Assembly (NCBI GenBank): GCA_963169165.1
Contig: CAUJFL010000425.1
Coordinates: 1 to 53,340 of the forward strand
Origin: Myxococcota bacterium
Lineage (GTDB): Bacteria > Myxococcota_A > Polyangia > Polyangiales > Polyangiaceae
DNA length: 53,340 bases
Reading direction: 5' to 3'
Positions 36,334-46,100 of this stretch are shown piece by piece. Made by a program: the position numbers and the translations under genes. The number at the start of each line of letters is the position of its first letter. Within the stretch, counting starts at the first letter, position 1. Under the pieces are notes generated by a model. It saw only the letters and a program-made list of their open reading frames with translations. It was not told where the DNA came from and made no database searches.

Positions 36334-37254
36334 CTACTTGCGGTAGAGCTGGCGGACGATCGTGTAGGGGCGGTGCTTGACCTCGTGGTGGATCTTGGAC
36401 AGGTACATTCCGAGCAGGCCGAGGCAGAAGATCGTGATGCCGCCGAGCAGCCAGATCGAGACGATCAACGACAACCAACCCTCGAGCAGGGCCTCGAAGA
36501 AGAGCGCGCGGATCACCATCCAACCCGCCGCGCCCGTCGCCCCCAAGGTGATCAGGCTGCCCAGATAGAAGATCAAGACCAGCGGGCGGCTGCTGAAGGA
36601 GGTGATGGAGTCGATCAGCAACGTCAGCTTGCGCGTGAACGTGTAGGTCGAGGGCGAGTGCGAGCCCTTCACGATCGGCATGGGGCTCTGCGCGAAGCCC
36701 GTGATCACCCACAAACCTCCCATCACCGCCTCGCGCTCCTGGTGCTGGACCAGCGCCTCTACGTAGCGGCGCCGCATGAGCCGCGCGGTCACCACGTTGC
36801 GCGGCAGAGGGTGGGTCGAGAGCCAGTTGAAGATCGTGTAGAAGAACCAGCCTGTGACGCGCTCGAAGGTCCTCCCCTTGCGAGTGGTCTGCACCCCGTA
36901 GACCACATCGGCGCCCGTGGCCTCCAGCGCCTCGTGGAAGCGGGCGAGCCACTCTGGCTCCTCTTCGAGGTCGACGTCGAGCAGGTAGACCAGCTCGCCG
37001 CGCGCGTGCATGAGGCCCGTCATCATCGCCTTGGCGTGCCCGAAATTGCGGGAGAGATCGACGACCGTGACGCGAGGGTCCTCGAGGTGGAGCGCGACCG
37101 CGAGGTCGAGCGCGTCGTCGGGTGAGCCGTCGTTGACGAAGACGATCTCCCAGTCGGACCCGACCAGCTGCTCGGCCGCCGCCCGCGCGCGTGCGTAGAA
37201 CTCACGCACGCAGGGCGCCGAATAGTACAGCGTGGCGACGATGGAGAGCCTCAT
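36334..37254 (-). CDS. Family 2 glycosyltransferase (DPM1/ArnC-like) with C-terminal membrane helices
   Basis: 306 residues. GT-A core with LSIVATLYYSAPCVREF, WEIVFVNDGSPDDAL and RNFGHAKAMMTGLMHARGEL. The metal-binding loop is LLDVDLEEEPEW, replacing the more common DxDLQDPP. Two C-terminal membrane helices (about residues 228-250 and 265-288, GLLGMYLSKI) anchor it, as in polyprenyl-phosphate sugar transferases such as ArnC/GtrB. It is 24 bases downstream of the methyltransferase gene, probably in one operon. Confidence 0.9.
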   Translation of the reverse strand: MRLSIVATLYYSAPCVREFYARARAAAEQLVGSDWEIVFVNDGSPDDALDLAVALHLEDPRVTVVDLSRNFGHAKAMMTGLMHARGELVYLLDVDLEEEPEWLARFHEALEATGADVVYGVQTTRKGRTFERVTGWFFYTIFNWLSTHPLPRNVVTARLMRRRYVEALVQHQEREAVMGGLWVITGFAQSPMPIVKGSHSPSTYTFTRKLTLLIDSITSFSSRPLVLIFYLGSLITLGATGAAGWMVIRALFFEALLEGWLSLIVSIWLLGGITIFCLGLLGMYLSKIHHEVKHRPYTIVRQLYRK

Positions 37255-37278
37255 CGGCCGGGCTTCCGGGGAGCTGGG

Positions 37279-37911
37279 TCAGCGATAGACGTAGACGGTG
37301 AAGTCGTAGGTCCCGTAGTCCTGCCTGATCACGATGTTGCGCGAGAGATCGCGCTTGAGGAAGGCCGCCGCCGAGTCGAAGGGCAGGTGGAACAGATCCT
37401 CGCGCTCCCAGTCGACGTGCTTGGTCATCGCGTTGAACGCCAGTCCCCGGCGCGCGTGCGGCCACAGCTTTCGGAGCAGGGTCTGGGCGTAGTCGAAGCA
37501 GGTCTCGAAGCTCAGCGCGCCCTTGTTCGTGAAGAGGCCGTTGACGACGACGTAGTCGTACTCGCCGAGCTGGGCCTCGGGCTGCAAGAAATCCATCTGG
37601 ATATAGGGCACGCCCGGGAACTTGGCGCGCGAGAGCGCGAGGAACTTCTCGGAGATGTCGAGGCCGGTGTAGTCGATGCCCTCGACCCCCTTGTCTCGCA
37701 GGTAGGCGAGCAGGGCCGAGGCGCCGCACCCGAAGTCGAGCAGCGAGACTCGCTCCCCGGGGTGAGGCTTTATCAAACCCATCATGACTTCGTAGCGCGT
37801 CTCGGCCGCCTGTGCGCTCGACCAGTCGACCCCGCGGTGGGTGTCGCCGTGCTCGTCGAGGCAGCGCTCGCAGTGGTCACGCTGGAGGATCTGAGGGGAG
37901 GGGGTGGTCAT
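37279..37911 (-). CDS. Class I SAM-dependent methyltransferase
   Basis: 210 residues. An N-terminal Cys pair (HCERCLDEHGDTHRG) precedes the Rossmann core LLDFGCGASALLAYLRDKG, YTGLDISEKFLAL, and IQMDFL. The ATG at 37911 (MTTPSPQILQRDHCERC) was chosen over the long Arg-rich open frame upstream. Substrate unknown; pairing with a polyprenyl-sugar glycosyltransferase suggests modification of a surface glycan or lipid-linked sugar. Confidence 0.87.
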   Translation of the reverse strand: MTTPSPQILQRDHCERCLDEHGDTHRGVDWSSAQAAETRYEVMMGLIKPHPGERVSLLDFGCGASALLAYLRDKGVEGIDYTGLDISEKFLALSRAKFPGVPYIQMDFLQPEAQLGEYDYVVVNGLFTNKGALSFETCFDYAQTLLRKLWPHARRGLAFNAMTKHVDWEREDLFHLPFDSAAAFLKRDLSRNIVIRQDYGTYDFTVYVYR

Positions 37912-38273
37912 CGGGCGCGTGCCTCGGGGTTGGAAGGTGTTGGCAGGTTGGGAGCGTGAGCGCGGAGCCACATTCAGCGCGTCGACTCGAGCGGCGCCCG
38001 GACCGGTGTGCAAATGCAGGTCGGGGCGAGTTCGGCATACGCGTGAAGTGGGAGCGGAGCTGGCAGTCGCTGGCTGGCTCGGAGGTAGCGCATGGCTCCC
38101 ATCGGGCCAAGCGGATTCGTGCTCGGTACGCGGTCCTCGGCGGGCCCGCGCGGCCCGGCGCGCGCGACGGCGCTGGAGCCCATGCGCGCTAGCTCGGCGT
38201 TCGCGACCGAACACTGTGGTGGCGCCGGGGCGGTGACGGCGAAGGCTCCGAGCTGGTCTGAGCCTTCGCCTCG
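37912..38273. other. Intergenic stretch without a recognised gene
   Basis: 362 bases between the methyltransferase start and the end of the next minus-strand lipoprotein. Open frames here have shadow-like composition, and none carries a start and domain that I can support. It should contain the promoter of the methyltransferase-glycosyltransferase operon, but no clear -35/-10 pair was found. Confidence 0.5.
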
Positions 38274-38678
38274 TCACCGCAGCGAGAACGTCCATCCGAG
38301 CGCGACGTCGTCGCCGCAGAACGCCTCGAACCTCGCGCTCTCGAGCGCCTTCGTCGCGCAGTCGGCGGCCTCTCTCCTGGACGAGGGGCTCCCGGTCAAG
38401 CTCACTTTTTTCACGCGGCCGTCGTCCGACACCAGCAGCTCGGTCTTCAGCGTGACCGCCTCGTCGGTGCGGCCGCCCAGCAGGTAGCAACGCTTCACGT
38501 CGTCGCCGAGCTTCGACATCTTCTCGCGCACGCCGGGCGGCTGGCGCGGGGTCCCGGGCGCGCAGGGCGCGGGGCCGGTCGGCTTGGGCGGGGGCGCGGC
38601 AGGTGGTTGGGCCGGCGGCGGCGTCGACGAGCAGGCGGCGAGCCACAGCGAGCAGGCGAAGATCCGCGCGGGCGACAT
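38274..38678 (-). CDS. Predicted lipoprotein with AgmX/PglI-like C-terminal domain
   Basis: 134 residues. Lipobox signal (IFACSLWLAACSS, Cys 16), a Pro-rich linker, then a compact Cys-containing domain (VKRCYLLGGRTDEAVTLKTE, LLVSDDGRVKKVSLTG, CATKALESARFEAF). This spacing resembles the C-terminal domain of myxobacterial AgmX/PglI-type and TonB-like proteins. The match is weak. Last gene of a minus-strand run that begins at uvrA. Confidence 0.65.
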   Translation of the reverse strand: MSPARIFACSLWLAACSSTPPPAQPPAAPPPKPTGPAPCAPGTPRQPPGVREKMSKLGDDVKRCYLLGGRTDEAVTLKTELLVSDDGRVKKVSLTGSPSSRREAADCATKALESARFEAFCGDDVALGWTFSLR

Positions 38679-38726
38679 CCCCCGACGAGAGCGCGGATCG
38701 CGCCGCGCCTCAACGCCCTCCTCCGC

Positions 38727-39734
38727 TCAATCGCGCGCGGCCAGCGCGACCACCCGGGCCCAGGCGTCGGGGACGGGATCCTCGCCGTCGGCGACCGAGT
38801 AGCCGCAGTCGCCGCGCTCGGCGGCCGCGACGAGGGCCTCTCGCGGCGCACCGATCAAGACTGTTGCGCTGTCGCAACGTTCTTCCGGTGAGGTCGTCAC
38901 GACGAAGGTGCGGGCGTCGGCCACCACGCGCGGGGCCTCTCCCGCCGCGAGCCGCGCCCGCGTGACCTCGAAGCCCACGGCGTCCAGCAAGGCGCCGAGC
39001 GCGCTCCACGCCGCCTCTGGCCCCTCTGTGAAGAGCGTCACGCTCCGGCCGAGGCGCGGCGCTCGCCGAGAGGCGACCCACGCGAGCCTCGGGCGCGCGT
39101 CGGACCGGAGCGGACGAGCGTTGCCGTCACGCAACGACACGCTGAACAGCTCCGGCGGCGTCGCCCTGGTCGACCACGACACCCACGCGCGCGTCCCGTC
39201 CGGGCCGAGGCACGCGCCGTGGCTCGCGCCCACGGGCAGCCTGGCCTTCAGCGGCTTCTGCGCGCCGACCCACAGCTCGTGCGCGCCGCCCACCACGCGC
39301 AGCTCCACGCCCAGCCCCCGCGCGCCCTTCACGCGCGCGCCCGGCGCCAGCGGCTGTCGGCAGGGCTCGTCGGGCTCGGCCGGCGCGGGCGGGTGGTGCA
39401 GCCCCATCGTCGGCGACTCGACGAGCGTCCACGCGCCCGGCGTGCGGCGATCGGTGCGGTACTGGACGGTGGTCACCTGCGCGAAGCCGCGCTCGACGGG
39501 GCGCGGCTCGACGTTGGAGACGACGCCGCGGAGCGCGCGCGAGAGCCGCGCCACCTCCGCGTCGACCGTCAGCTCGACCTCGTGACCTCGCGGGGGGACA
39601 GCGGCGGGCGGCGGCGCGGCCGACGCGATCACCTCGGCCGAGCTCGCCGCCGACGGGAGGGTGGCGGCGATCGGCGCGGGCGGCGGCGGCGGCGCGCACG
39701 CGGCGAGGAGGCAGGCGGCGAGCGCGCCCCTCAC
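38727..39734 (-). CDS. Predicted lipoprotein of unknown function
   Basis: 335 residues. Signal peptide with lipobox ([16 protein letters not shown]) and a Pro/Ala linker. A beta-rich body follows ([60 protein letters not shown]) and an alpha/beta end with [20 protein letters not shown]. No motif identifies it. The GTG start overlaps the stop of the FKBP gene (GTGA), so it is translationally coupled to it. Confidence 0.7.
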   Translation of the reverse strand: MRGALAACLLAACAPPPPPAPIAATLPSAASSAEVIASAAPPPAAVPPRGHEVELTVDAEVARLSRALRGVVSNVEPRPVERGFAQVTTVQYRTDRRTPGAWTLVESPTMGLHHPPAPAEPDEPCRQPLAPGARVKGARGLGVELRVVGGAHELWVGAQKPLKARLPVGASHGACLGPDGTRAWVSWSTRATPPELFSVSLRDGNARPLRSDARPRLAWVASRRAPRLGRSVTLFTEGPEAAWSALGALLDAVGFEVTRARLAAGEAPRVVADARTFVVTTSPEERCDSATVLIGAPREALVAAAERGDCGYSVADGEDPVPDAWARVVALAARD

Positions 39735-40168
39735 TTCACGTCGAGCAGCTCGATGTCGAAGTAGAGCGTCGCCTTGCCGGGGATCTTCGGCGGGCTGCCG
39801 CGGTCGCCGTACCCGAGGTCGCTCGGGATCACGAGCTTGCGCTTGCCGCCCACCTTCATGCCCACGAGGCCCTTCTCCCAGCCCGCGATCACCTGACCCT
39901 GACCGATCGTGAGCTCGAACGGATCGCGGCCTACGCTGCTGTCGAACTGCTCTCCGTTCTTGAGCTTGCCCGTGTAGTGGACCTTGACCTTGCTGCCTTG
40001 CTTGGCCTCGGCGCCGGTGCCGACCTTCTCGTCGATGGCCTGAAACTCATCCTTGACAGGCGGCGCCTTGACGGTGGGCTTGGTGTCCGGCTCTTCGACC
40101 TTCTTGGCGCAGGCGACGAGCGACAGCGAGAGGAGCAGCGAGGCACCCAGGAGCGCGCGGGGAGACAT
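39731..40168 (-). CDS. FKBP-type peptidyl-prolyl isomerase lipoprotein
   Basis: 145 residues from ATG 40168. Signal peptide with lipobox [11 protein letters not shown] (Cys at about 20), a Lys/Pro linker, then one FKBP domain: [73 protein letters not shown]. It keeps the aromatic pocket residues, so it should be an active prolyl isomerase folding envelope proteins. An upstream ATG (40198) would add ten residues before the signal and is less likely. It lies 40 bases downstream of uvrA. Confidence 0.94.
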   Translation of the reverse strand: MSPRALLGASLLLSLSLVACAKKVEEPDTKPTVKAPPVKDEFQAIDEKVGTGAEAKQGSKVKVHYTGKLKNGEQFDSSVGRDPFELTIGQGQVIAGWEKGLVGMKVGGKRKLVIPSDLGYGDRGSPPKIPGKATLYFDIELLDVK

Positions 40169-40208
40169 GGGCGCAGGCATAGGCCAGACGTGCCCCACCG
40201 AGAAGCGC

Positions 40209-43034
40209 TCACCGCGACTTCTTCGCCGTCGCGAGGACGTCGCGGAGGGCGCGCCCGGTGTGCGAGCGCGCGACCTTCGTGATGTCCTCCGGCGTGCCGA
40301 CCGCGACGATCTCGCCGCCCCTGTCGCCGCCCTCGGGGCCCACGTCGATCACCCAGTCGCTGACCGCGACGACGTCGAGGTTGTGCTCGATCACGAGCAC
40401 CGTGTTGCCCTGATCACACAATTCTGACAGGGCGCGCACCAGCTCCTCGATGTCGGAGAAATGCAGGCCCGTCGTCGGCTCGTCGAGCACGTAGACGGTG
40501 CGGCCCGTCGCGCGCTTCGCGAGCTCGCGCGCGAGCTTCACGCGCTGCGCCTCCCCGCCCGACAGCGTCGTCGCGGCCTGCCCGAGCACCAGGTAACCGA
40601 GGCCGACCCGCGCGAGCGCCTCGAGCTTGTCGCGCAGCTTGGGCACCGACTGGAAGAGCTCGGCCGCGCGCTCGACGGTGAGCTCGAGCACGTCGGAGAT
40701 CGACAGGCCGCGGTACATCACCTCGAGCGTCTCGCGCCCGTAGCGGCGCCCCTGGCACGCCTCGCACTTGACGAAGACGTCGGGCAAGAAATGCATCTCG
40801 ACCTTGGCGACGCCGTCGCCCTGGCACGCCTCGCACCGCCCGCCCTTCACGTTGAACGAGAAGCGGCTGGCCTTGTAGCCGCGCGCGCGCGCCTCCGGCA
40901 GCCCGGCGAACAGCTCGCGCAGCAGCGTGAACATCCCGGTGTAGGTGGCCGGGTTCGAGCGCGGCGTGCGGCCTATCGGCGCCTGATCGATGCTGACAAC
41001 CTTGTCGACATGCGACAGCCCCTCGACGCGATCGCAGTCGCCGATCGGCGCGCCGGCCCCGTACAGCGACGCGCGCAGGGCCGGCAGGAGCGTGTCGACG
41101 ACGAGGCTGCTCTTGCCGGAGCCCGACACGCCCGTGACGCAGGTGAACAGGCCGAGCGGCACCTCGACCGTGACGTCGCGCAGGTTGTGGGCGCGCGCGC
41201 CGGACACGCGCAGCACCTTCTTGGTGGGCTTGCGGCGGCGCGGCAGCTCGAGGCGCTTCTGACCCGAGAGATAGGGTCCGGTCACGCTGCGCGGATCGCG
41301 GGCGACGTCGGCGGGCGTGCCCACGGCCACGATCTCGCCGCCGTGCACGCCGGCCTTCGGGCCCATGTCGATCAGCCAGTCGGCGGCCGCGATCGTCTCC
41401 TTGTCGTGCTCGACGACCAGCACCGAGTTGCCGATGTCGGCGAGGCGCCGCAGCGCCGTGATCAGGCGCGCGTTGTCGCGGGCGTGCAGGCCGACCGAGG
41501 GCTCGTCGAGCACGTAGAGGACGCCGACGAGCGCCGCGCCGATCTGCGTCGCGAGGCGGATGCGCTGCCCTTCGCCGCCCGAGAGCGTCGCGCCGCCGCG
41601 ATCGAGCGTCAGGTAGTCGAGCCCGACCTCGAGCAAGAACCCGAGCCGCGCGATCACCGCGGCGAGCAGCGGCGCGGCCACCTTGCGCGCCTGCCCCCCG
41701 AGCTCGTCCGAGTCGCCCAGCGCGCGGAGGAAGTCGCGCAGCGCGCCGAGCGGCAGCGCGCCGAGCTCGGCGATCGAGCGATCCCCCAGGCGCACCGCGA
41801 GCGCCTCCTTGCGCAGCCGCTTGCCGCCGCAGTCGACGCAGGTCCGCACCGCCGCGAAGCGAGCCGCGTCGTCGTCCGCGTCGTCGTCGTCGAGCTCTCC
41901 GTCGTCGTCTGGCGAGTCGCCGTCGAGGCGCTGCGAGAGCCGCGCGACCAGCCCCACGTACGCGCGCTTGCCCTTCTTCGCGGGGGCGCCGTCGAGGATC
42001 GCGCCGCGCGCGGCCTCGGGCAAATCGCGCCAGGGGACGTCGGGCGGGACGCCGAGCGCCTCGACCGCGCGCCCGAGCTCGGTCGCGTACGCCACCGAGC
42101 CGCGCCGCCCCCAACCGAGCACGACGCCCTCGCGCAGCGTGAGGGCGGGGCTGCCGACGCAGCGCTCGGGATCGATCACCCGTCGCTCGCCGAGCCCACC
42201 GCAAGACGGACACGCGCCGTGCGGGCCGTTGAAGGAGAAGAGCCGCGGCTCGATGGGCGGCAACGACACGCCGCAGGCGACGCAGGCGAACCGCTCGCTC
42301 AGCACCTCGGGCTCGCGCGCGCCCTCCTCGAGGACGTACAGCACGCCGGAGCCGAGCTTGAGCGCGAGCTCGACCGAGTCGGCCACGCGGCCCGCGAGGC
42401 CATCCTTCAGCACGACGCGATCGACGACGACCTCGAGATCGTGCGCGCGTGACTTGTCGAGCACGAGCTCGTCGCCGAGGTCGATCACCTGGCCGTCGAT
42501 CCGCGCGCGGACGAACCCCTCGCGGCGGAGCTTCTCGAGCTCGAGCTTCAGCTCGCCCTTCCGGTGGTGCGCGATGGGCGCCAGCACCGACAGGCGCGCC
42601 CCTGGGCCGCGCGACAGGATGCGGTCGACGATCTCTTGCACGGTCTGCGCGGCGATCCTCGCGCCGCACGACGGGCAGTGCGGCGTGCCGGCCCGCGCGA
42701 ACAGCAGGCGCAGGTAGTCGGCGATCTCGGTGACGGTGCCGACGGTCGAGCGCGGGCTCTTGCCGAGCGCGCGCTGCTCGATCGCGATCGCGGGAGAGAG
42801 CCCGGTGATGAGCTCGACGTCGGGCTTGGCCAGCTGCTCGAGGAACTGCCGCGCGTACGCCGACAGCGACTCGACGTAGCGTCTCTGCCCCTCGGCGTAG
42901 ATGGTGTCGAACGCGAGGCTGCTCTTGCCCGAGCCGGAGGGGCCGGTGATGACCACCAGCTTTCCGCGCGGGATCTCGCACGAGACGCCCTTCAAATTGT
43001 GTTGACGGGCGTTGCGGACGACGAGGTGCTCCAC
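40209..43034 (-). CDS. uvrA: Excinuclease ABC subunit UvrA
   Basis: 941 residues; damage-recognition ATPase of nucleotide excision repair. Walker [21 protein letters not shown] near residue 33 and a second, [19 protein letters not shown], near 640. ABC signatures [12 protein letters not shown] and [12 protein letters not shown]. Zinc motifs [16 protein letters not shown] with CVACG, and [20 protein letters not shown] with FVKCEACQG. An Asp-rich insertion (about residues 368-388, [13 protein letters not shown]) is unusual for UvrA. GTG start at 43034. It heads a four-gene minus-strand run with the FKBP lipoprotein. An SOS box was not recognised upstream. Confidence 0.97.
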   Translation of the reverse strand: MEHLVVRNARQHNLKGVSCEIPRGKLVVITGPSGSGKSSLAFDTIYAEGQRRYVESLSAYARQFLEQLAKPDVELITGLSPAIAIEQRALGKSPRSTVGTVTEIADYLRLLFARAGTPHCPSCGARIAAQTVQEIVDRILSRGPGARLSVLAPIAHHRKGELKLELEKLRREGFVRARIDGQVIDLGDELVLDKSRAHDLEVVVDRVVLKDGLAGRVADSVELALKLGSGVLYVLEEGAREPEVLSERFACVACGVSLPPIEPRLFSFNGPHGACPSCGGLGERRVIDPERCVGSPALTLREGVVLGWGRRGSVAYATELGRAVEALGVPPDVPWRDLPEAARGAILDGAPAKKGKRAYVGLVARLSQRLDGDSPDDDGELDDDDADDDAARFAAVRTCVDCGGKRLRKEALAVRLGDRSIAELGALPLGALRDFLRALGDSDELGGQARKVAAPLLAAVIARLGFLLEVGLDYLTLDRGGATLSGGEGQRIRLATQIGAALVGVLYVLDEPSVGLHARDNARLITALRRLADIGNSVLVVEHDKETIAAADWLIDMGPKAGVHGGEIVAVGTPADVARDPRSVTGPYLSGQKRLELPRRRKPTKKVLRVSGARAHNLRDVTVEVPLGLFTCVTGVSGSGKSSLVVDTLLPALRASLYGAGAPIGDCDRVEGLSHVDKVVSIDQAPIGRTPRSNPATYTGMFTLLRELFAGLPEARARGYKASRFSFNVKGGRCEACQGDGVAKVEMHFLPDVFVKCEACQGRRYGRETLEVMYRGLSISDVLELTVERAAELFQSVPKLRDKLEALARVGLGYLVLGQAATTLSGGEAQRVKLARELAKRATGRTVYVLDEPTTGLHFSDIEELVRALSELCDQGNTVLVIEHNLDVVAVSDWVIDVGPEGGDRGGEIVAVGTPEDITKVARSHTGRALRDVLATAKKSR

Positions 43035-43239
43035 GAGGGCCCGCGACCCTAGGGCGAGCGAGCGACGAGTGGAAGCCTCATGCGACGACGCGGCGCGGCG
43101 TTGTGTGCGCTGAGCGCGTCACCTCCCGCATGTTGGGCTTGATGAAATGCGTAGAATCGGGCGGACCGCGGCCACCGGGCCGGGCATGGCGGGCGCGGCA
43201 CGGCGATCACCTCGCGCGGGGAGACGCAAGCCGCTCGCG

Positions 43240-43274
43240 TTGACATACAGGCGAAGCGCGTATGAACTGCTGGC
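43240..43274 (+). promoter_or_regulatory. Sigma-70-like promoter, probably leaderless
   Basis: TTGACA (43240-43245), a 15-base spacer, then TATGAA (43261-43266). The ATG at 43275 comes eight bases after the -10 box, so transcription would begin at about the start codon. No Shine-Dalgarno sequence precedes that ATG. The spacing resembles the element before the DUF2239 gene at 10564-10600. Confidence 0.5.
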
Positions 43275-44336
43275 ATGCGCCCTCTCTCTCTGCTGGTGCT
43301 CGGCCTCGGTGTCGCTGGCGTCCTCGCGGTGGGCTGTGGCGGCGGTGAAGGCTCCTCGGAGAGCGGCGCCCAGCCCGGCGGCGACGCGGCTGGCGGCGGT
43401 CAGGCGGGTCAAGCGGGGGGCGTCGGCGGCCACGCTGCTGGCGCCGCTGGCGCGCACGACGCCGGCGCCGGTGGGGGCGGCGCGGCGGGATCGTCGGCGG
43501 GCGGCAGCGGCGGCGCGGGAGCCTCGGCCGGCGCGGGGGGGACGGCCGGCAAGCCCGCCGCGGGCGCGGGAGGCAAGGGCGGCGGGGGAGCCGGGTCCGC
43601 GGGCAAGGCAGGAGGGCCTCCAGCGCTCCCGGTCTGCGACTGCTTCGTCAAGGAGGCATGGTGTGGCGCAGGCGTCGCGAAGGAGGCCGAGAAGCGAGGC
43701 TGCAGCGTGCCCCTCCTGCCCGCGCACGCCGACGACATCCTCGCGTGCCCGGGCGGCGAGTGGGGCGTGAAAGAGAGCTGCGACAAGGGCTGCGTCGAGG
43801 CCGCCGCGGGGACCGCCGACACTTGCAAGCTCGATCCGTGTGACTTCGCCGCCGTGAAGGACGCGCCGTACATCAAGTATGGCCTGCACCCCGACGCCTC
43901 GGACGCGCTCGCGGCGATCGGCCTCGACGCGGGCGACATTTCCCAGACGATCGGCAGCGCCTCGGCCTCGGCGGGCACGCACGCGAAGGACGGCGCGGCC
44001 GAGGGCAAGGACTACTCCGCGGCGACCGATCTCCGCGTGGTGGGCCTGAGCCAGGCGCAGATCAAGGACCGCCTCGAGAAGCTGGCCTCGGTCGGCTTCG
44101 TCGCGTGGTACCGCTGGCCTGGCCACGACGGCTGGCCGAGCGACGAAGCGCCACACATCCACGCCGTCTGGGTCGGCGCGAAGATGAAGCTGTCCTTGCG
44201 CGACCAGGTGCGTGACTGGGTAGCCGGGAAGAACGGTCTCGCCAGTCACACGAAATACACATTCTACACGTGGAAACAGTGTCGCATCGACGCCATCTGG
44301 CAGCGGTACCTGGAGCACAACCCCGCGCAGGGGTGA
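43275..44336 (+). CDS. Predicted lipoprotein with Gly/Ala linker and unknown Cys-containing domain
   Basis: 353 residues. Lipobox signal (GVAGVLAVGCGG, Cys 21), then about 95 residues of almost pure Gly/Ala/Ser. Next comes a Cys-rich module (VCDCFVKEAWCGAGVAKEAE then KRGCSVPLLP), followed by a helical/globular part (YGLHPDASDALAAIGLDAGD, WYRWPGHDGWPSDEAPHIHA, VRDWVAGKNGLASH) that looks like a folded catalytic-size domain but carries no motif I recognise. Preceded by a good promoter-like element with the ATG eight bases past the -10 box. Confidence 0.75.
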   Translation: MRPLSLLVLGLGVAGVLAVGCGGGEGSSESGAQPGGDAAGGGQAGQAGGVGGHAAGAAGAHDAGAGGGGAAGSSAGGSGGAGASAGAGGTAGKPAAGAGGKGGGGAGSAGKAGGPPALPVCDCFVKEAWCGAGVAKEAEKRGCSVPLLPAHADDILACPGGEWGVKESCDKGCVEAAAGTADTCKLDPCDFAAVKDAPYIKYGLHPDASDALAAIGLDAGDISQTIGSASASAGTHAKDGAAEGKDYSAATDLRVVGLSQAQIKDRLEKLASVGFVAWYRWPGHDGWPSDEAPHIHAVWVGAKMKLSLRDQVRDWVAGKNGLASHTKYTFYTWKQCRIDAIWQRYLEHNPAQG

Positions 44337-44450
44337 TCGCGGGGCGCGCGTTCAGCTGTCATCGTCTCCGCGAGGGAGGACGTGGCGCGCGTGAAGGGTG
44401 GCAGGCGGCGCGCCAGGCGCGGGTGAACCGCCGCGACCGACGGCTCCCAC

Positions 44451-44469
44451 GGCTCCCCCCCCCCGAGCC
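44451..44469. terminator. C9-loop hairpin between convergent genes
   Basis: GGCTC (44451-44455), nine C, GAGCC (44465-44469): a perfect 5-base stem with a C9 loop and a C10 run overall. It lies ten bases beyond the stop of the minus-strand lipoprotein and 114 bases beyond the end of the plus-strand one. It could act as a weak bidirectional terminator but lacks a T tract. The homopolymer is also a likely site of length error. Confidence 0.35.
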
Positions 44470-44479
44470 CCCGCGGTCC

Positions 44480-45049
44480 TCAGGGGCAACACTGGAGCTG
44501 CGTGTGATCCTCGCGGAGCGAGGCGAAGGGCTTGTCGCAAGGCAGATTTTGCTCGTTGTCCTTGCACACCCAGGCCGCGTCGTAGGTCACCCCAAGCACG
44601 GTGGCGCCGCAGCGGTCGTCGTCGGCCTGCGAGCGCACACAGTTGTCACCGGCGCCGGCGCCACCTTGCCCGGCCTGGCCGCCAGCGCCCGTGAGGGGCT
44701 CCGACGCGCCGACGCACGTGGTCGTGTCACCCGGCGGGAAGTAGTACACATACGTGACCTCGCGCTCCGCGGCCCCGTCCTCGCTGACCTTCACCTTCTG
44801 GGTACACTTGCGCTCGTAGCCTGCGGTCGGGCAGCTGCCGGTCGACCACTTGCTCCCGACGGCCTCGCACTCGCCCTTGACGTCGTAGTCGGCGGGGTCG
44901 GCCACGAAGTAGCACGCCTTGGCGGAGGTGCAGTGTCCGCCGGTCAGGCTGCCACCCGCGCTGCCCGCGGGCGATGAGTCGCTTCCCCCGCAGGCGGCCG
45001 CGACGAGCACACAGAAGACTCCCAGGACACTCCCTCGACGATGCATCAT
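44480..45049 (-). CDS. Predicted Cys-rich lipoprotein
   Basis: 189 residues. Signal with lipobox (GVFCVLVAAACGGS, Cys 20), a Ser/Gly linker, then a Cys-rich extracellular domain with about ten cysteines (GHCTSAKACYFVADPADYDV, CEAVGSKWSTGSCPTAGYER, then KCTQKV, and CPCDKPF-like end LPCDKPFASLREDHTQLQCCP spread over the last 40 residues). Disulfide-rich and otherwise unrecognised. ATG 45049, with an alternative one codon downstream. Confidence 0.72.
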   Translation of the reverse strand: MMHRRGSVLGVFCVLVAAACGGSDSSPAGSAGGSLTGGHCTSAKACYFVADPADYDVKGECEAVGSKWSTGSCPTAGYERKCTQKVKVSEDGAAEREVTYVYYFPPGDTTTCVGASEPLTGAGGQAGQGGAGAGDNCVRSQADDDRCGATVLGVTYDAAWVCKDNEQNLPCDKPFASLREDHTQLQCCP

Positions 45050-45324
45050 CGGCAGCTAGGCTTTCCGCCACAAGGGCGACGTGGCTGTGGACGAGACCCC
45101 AGGCCCGAGCCGTGCATGCAGGGGGCGCCGCGCGGCTCGTCGTGGGCGAGAGCGCCTTCTAGCACGCGCACGCCGGTCTCTGCAATGCCCAGGGAGGGGC
45201 AGGGCGCACGCCGACGAGACGACGCTGGCGACGATATCGCAGGGCGGACGCATGGTGGCCTCGCGACAATGGTGCGCCATGACGAAGCAGCAGACGAGCC
45301 GCGGAGCGGCGAGGCAGCGCCGTC

Positions 45325-45669
45325 ATGCCCATGGTGCGGCAAGGAGCTTCGGGTCAGGAGGGTCAGGAGGACGCAAGTACCCAAGGGACGCAGGCCGTCG
45401 GCCAGCTGGTCGCGGACGTCGCGCCCGCGCTCGCCCGCATCGCGGAGGCGGCGCTGGCGCCCGCAGCGTCGCCGTCGGCGTCATCCCTGGCGGTGGACGC
45501 GAGCGGGAAGAGTGTGCCGATGCCGGAGCTCGCGAACGACATCGAGAACCTGGGCGTGGTGACGGAGGCCGCGGCAGAGGAGGGAGGCGACCTCGATGTC
45601 GGGGCCGCCCTGCACTCCAGGCTCTCTGACCGTCTGTCAGGCTCCACCTTCGGGACAGCCGTTGTGTGA
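45325..45669 (+). CDS. Hypothetical protein, possibly frame-disrupted and cut by an IS end
   Basis: 114 residues in this frame: a Gln/Gly start, then VGQLVADVAPALARIAEAAL and PELANDIENLGVVTEAAAEE, balanced enough to be real. The natural beginning may lie in another frame from about 45270 (MVRHDEAADEPRSGEAAPSC, then PWCGKELR, a Zn-ribbon-like CPWC). The switch would fall near the tandem GGGTCAGGA repeat at about 45350. The last ten codons coincide with IS21-like terminal sequence, so the native C-terminus may be lost. The 275 bases before it hold no other supported gene. Confidence 0.35.
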   Translation: MPMVRQGASGQEGQEDASTQGTQAVGQLVADVAPALARIAEAALAPAASPSASSLAVDASGKSVPMPELANDIENLGVVTEAAAEEGGDLDVGAALHSRLSDRLSGSTFGTAVV

Positions 45670-45995
45670 TCCGGCCAGTTTCGGCGACAGGTGCTTCGGT
45701 ACGTGGTGGTCTGCCTATGCGCCTGAATGGGTCCTTCACGCGGCTGATCGATGCGGGGTACTCCGCGAACCTCCGCGAACATGTGTCAATAGCCTTGGGT
45801 CGGCGGTCCGGACGTAGCGTTCGATCGCGTGCACGCCCCCTTGGGCGCTTCAGTCGGTGTGGGTGTGGGTGGTCTTGTCCTTCCTGCGGGTGTGTCCGCC
45901 CAGCTCGAGCTCGTACGCGTTGTTGACGAGGCGGTCGAGGATTGCGTCGGCGACCGCGGAGGCGAGCGGGGAGAGCGCCGGCTGTCCGCCACCGA
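45635..45995 (-). mobile_element. IS21-family remnant: right end and istB 3' fragment
   Basis: On the minus strand, ADAILDRLVNNAYELELGGH (about 45900-45960) matches the C-terminus of IstB, the ATPase partner of IS21 transposases, where ADAILDRLVxNAxxxELKGES is normal. The remaining istB and all of istA are absent. Beyond it, subterminal repeats TTCGGGACAG (45649-45658) and TTCGGCGACAG (45680-45690) and a TGTCAG start at 45635 look like an IS21 end. Boundaries are approximate. It marks an old insertion next to a damaged-looking gene. Confidence 0.6.
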
Positions 45996-46054
45996 CGCTC
46001 CGCCACGAGGCCTCCGGCGCGCGCGGCCTCTGCCACAGGTAGAGCGGCACGGGG

Positions 46055-46100
46055 ATCAGCACCCGCCCGGCCACAACCGCCACCGCCATCAGCACCCGCC
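46055..46100 (+). repeat. 13-base direct repeat ATCAGCACCCGCC
   Basis: Two exact copies, 46055-46067 and 46088-46100, 33 bases apart start to start, next to the IS21-like fragment. The second copy forms the left arm of the hairpin at 46090-46114. Confidence 0.75.

Noticed and set aside
40461-42452. 663-codon plus-strand open frame within uvrA
   Set aside because: Antisense shadow of uvrA, with no start context or domain.
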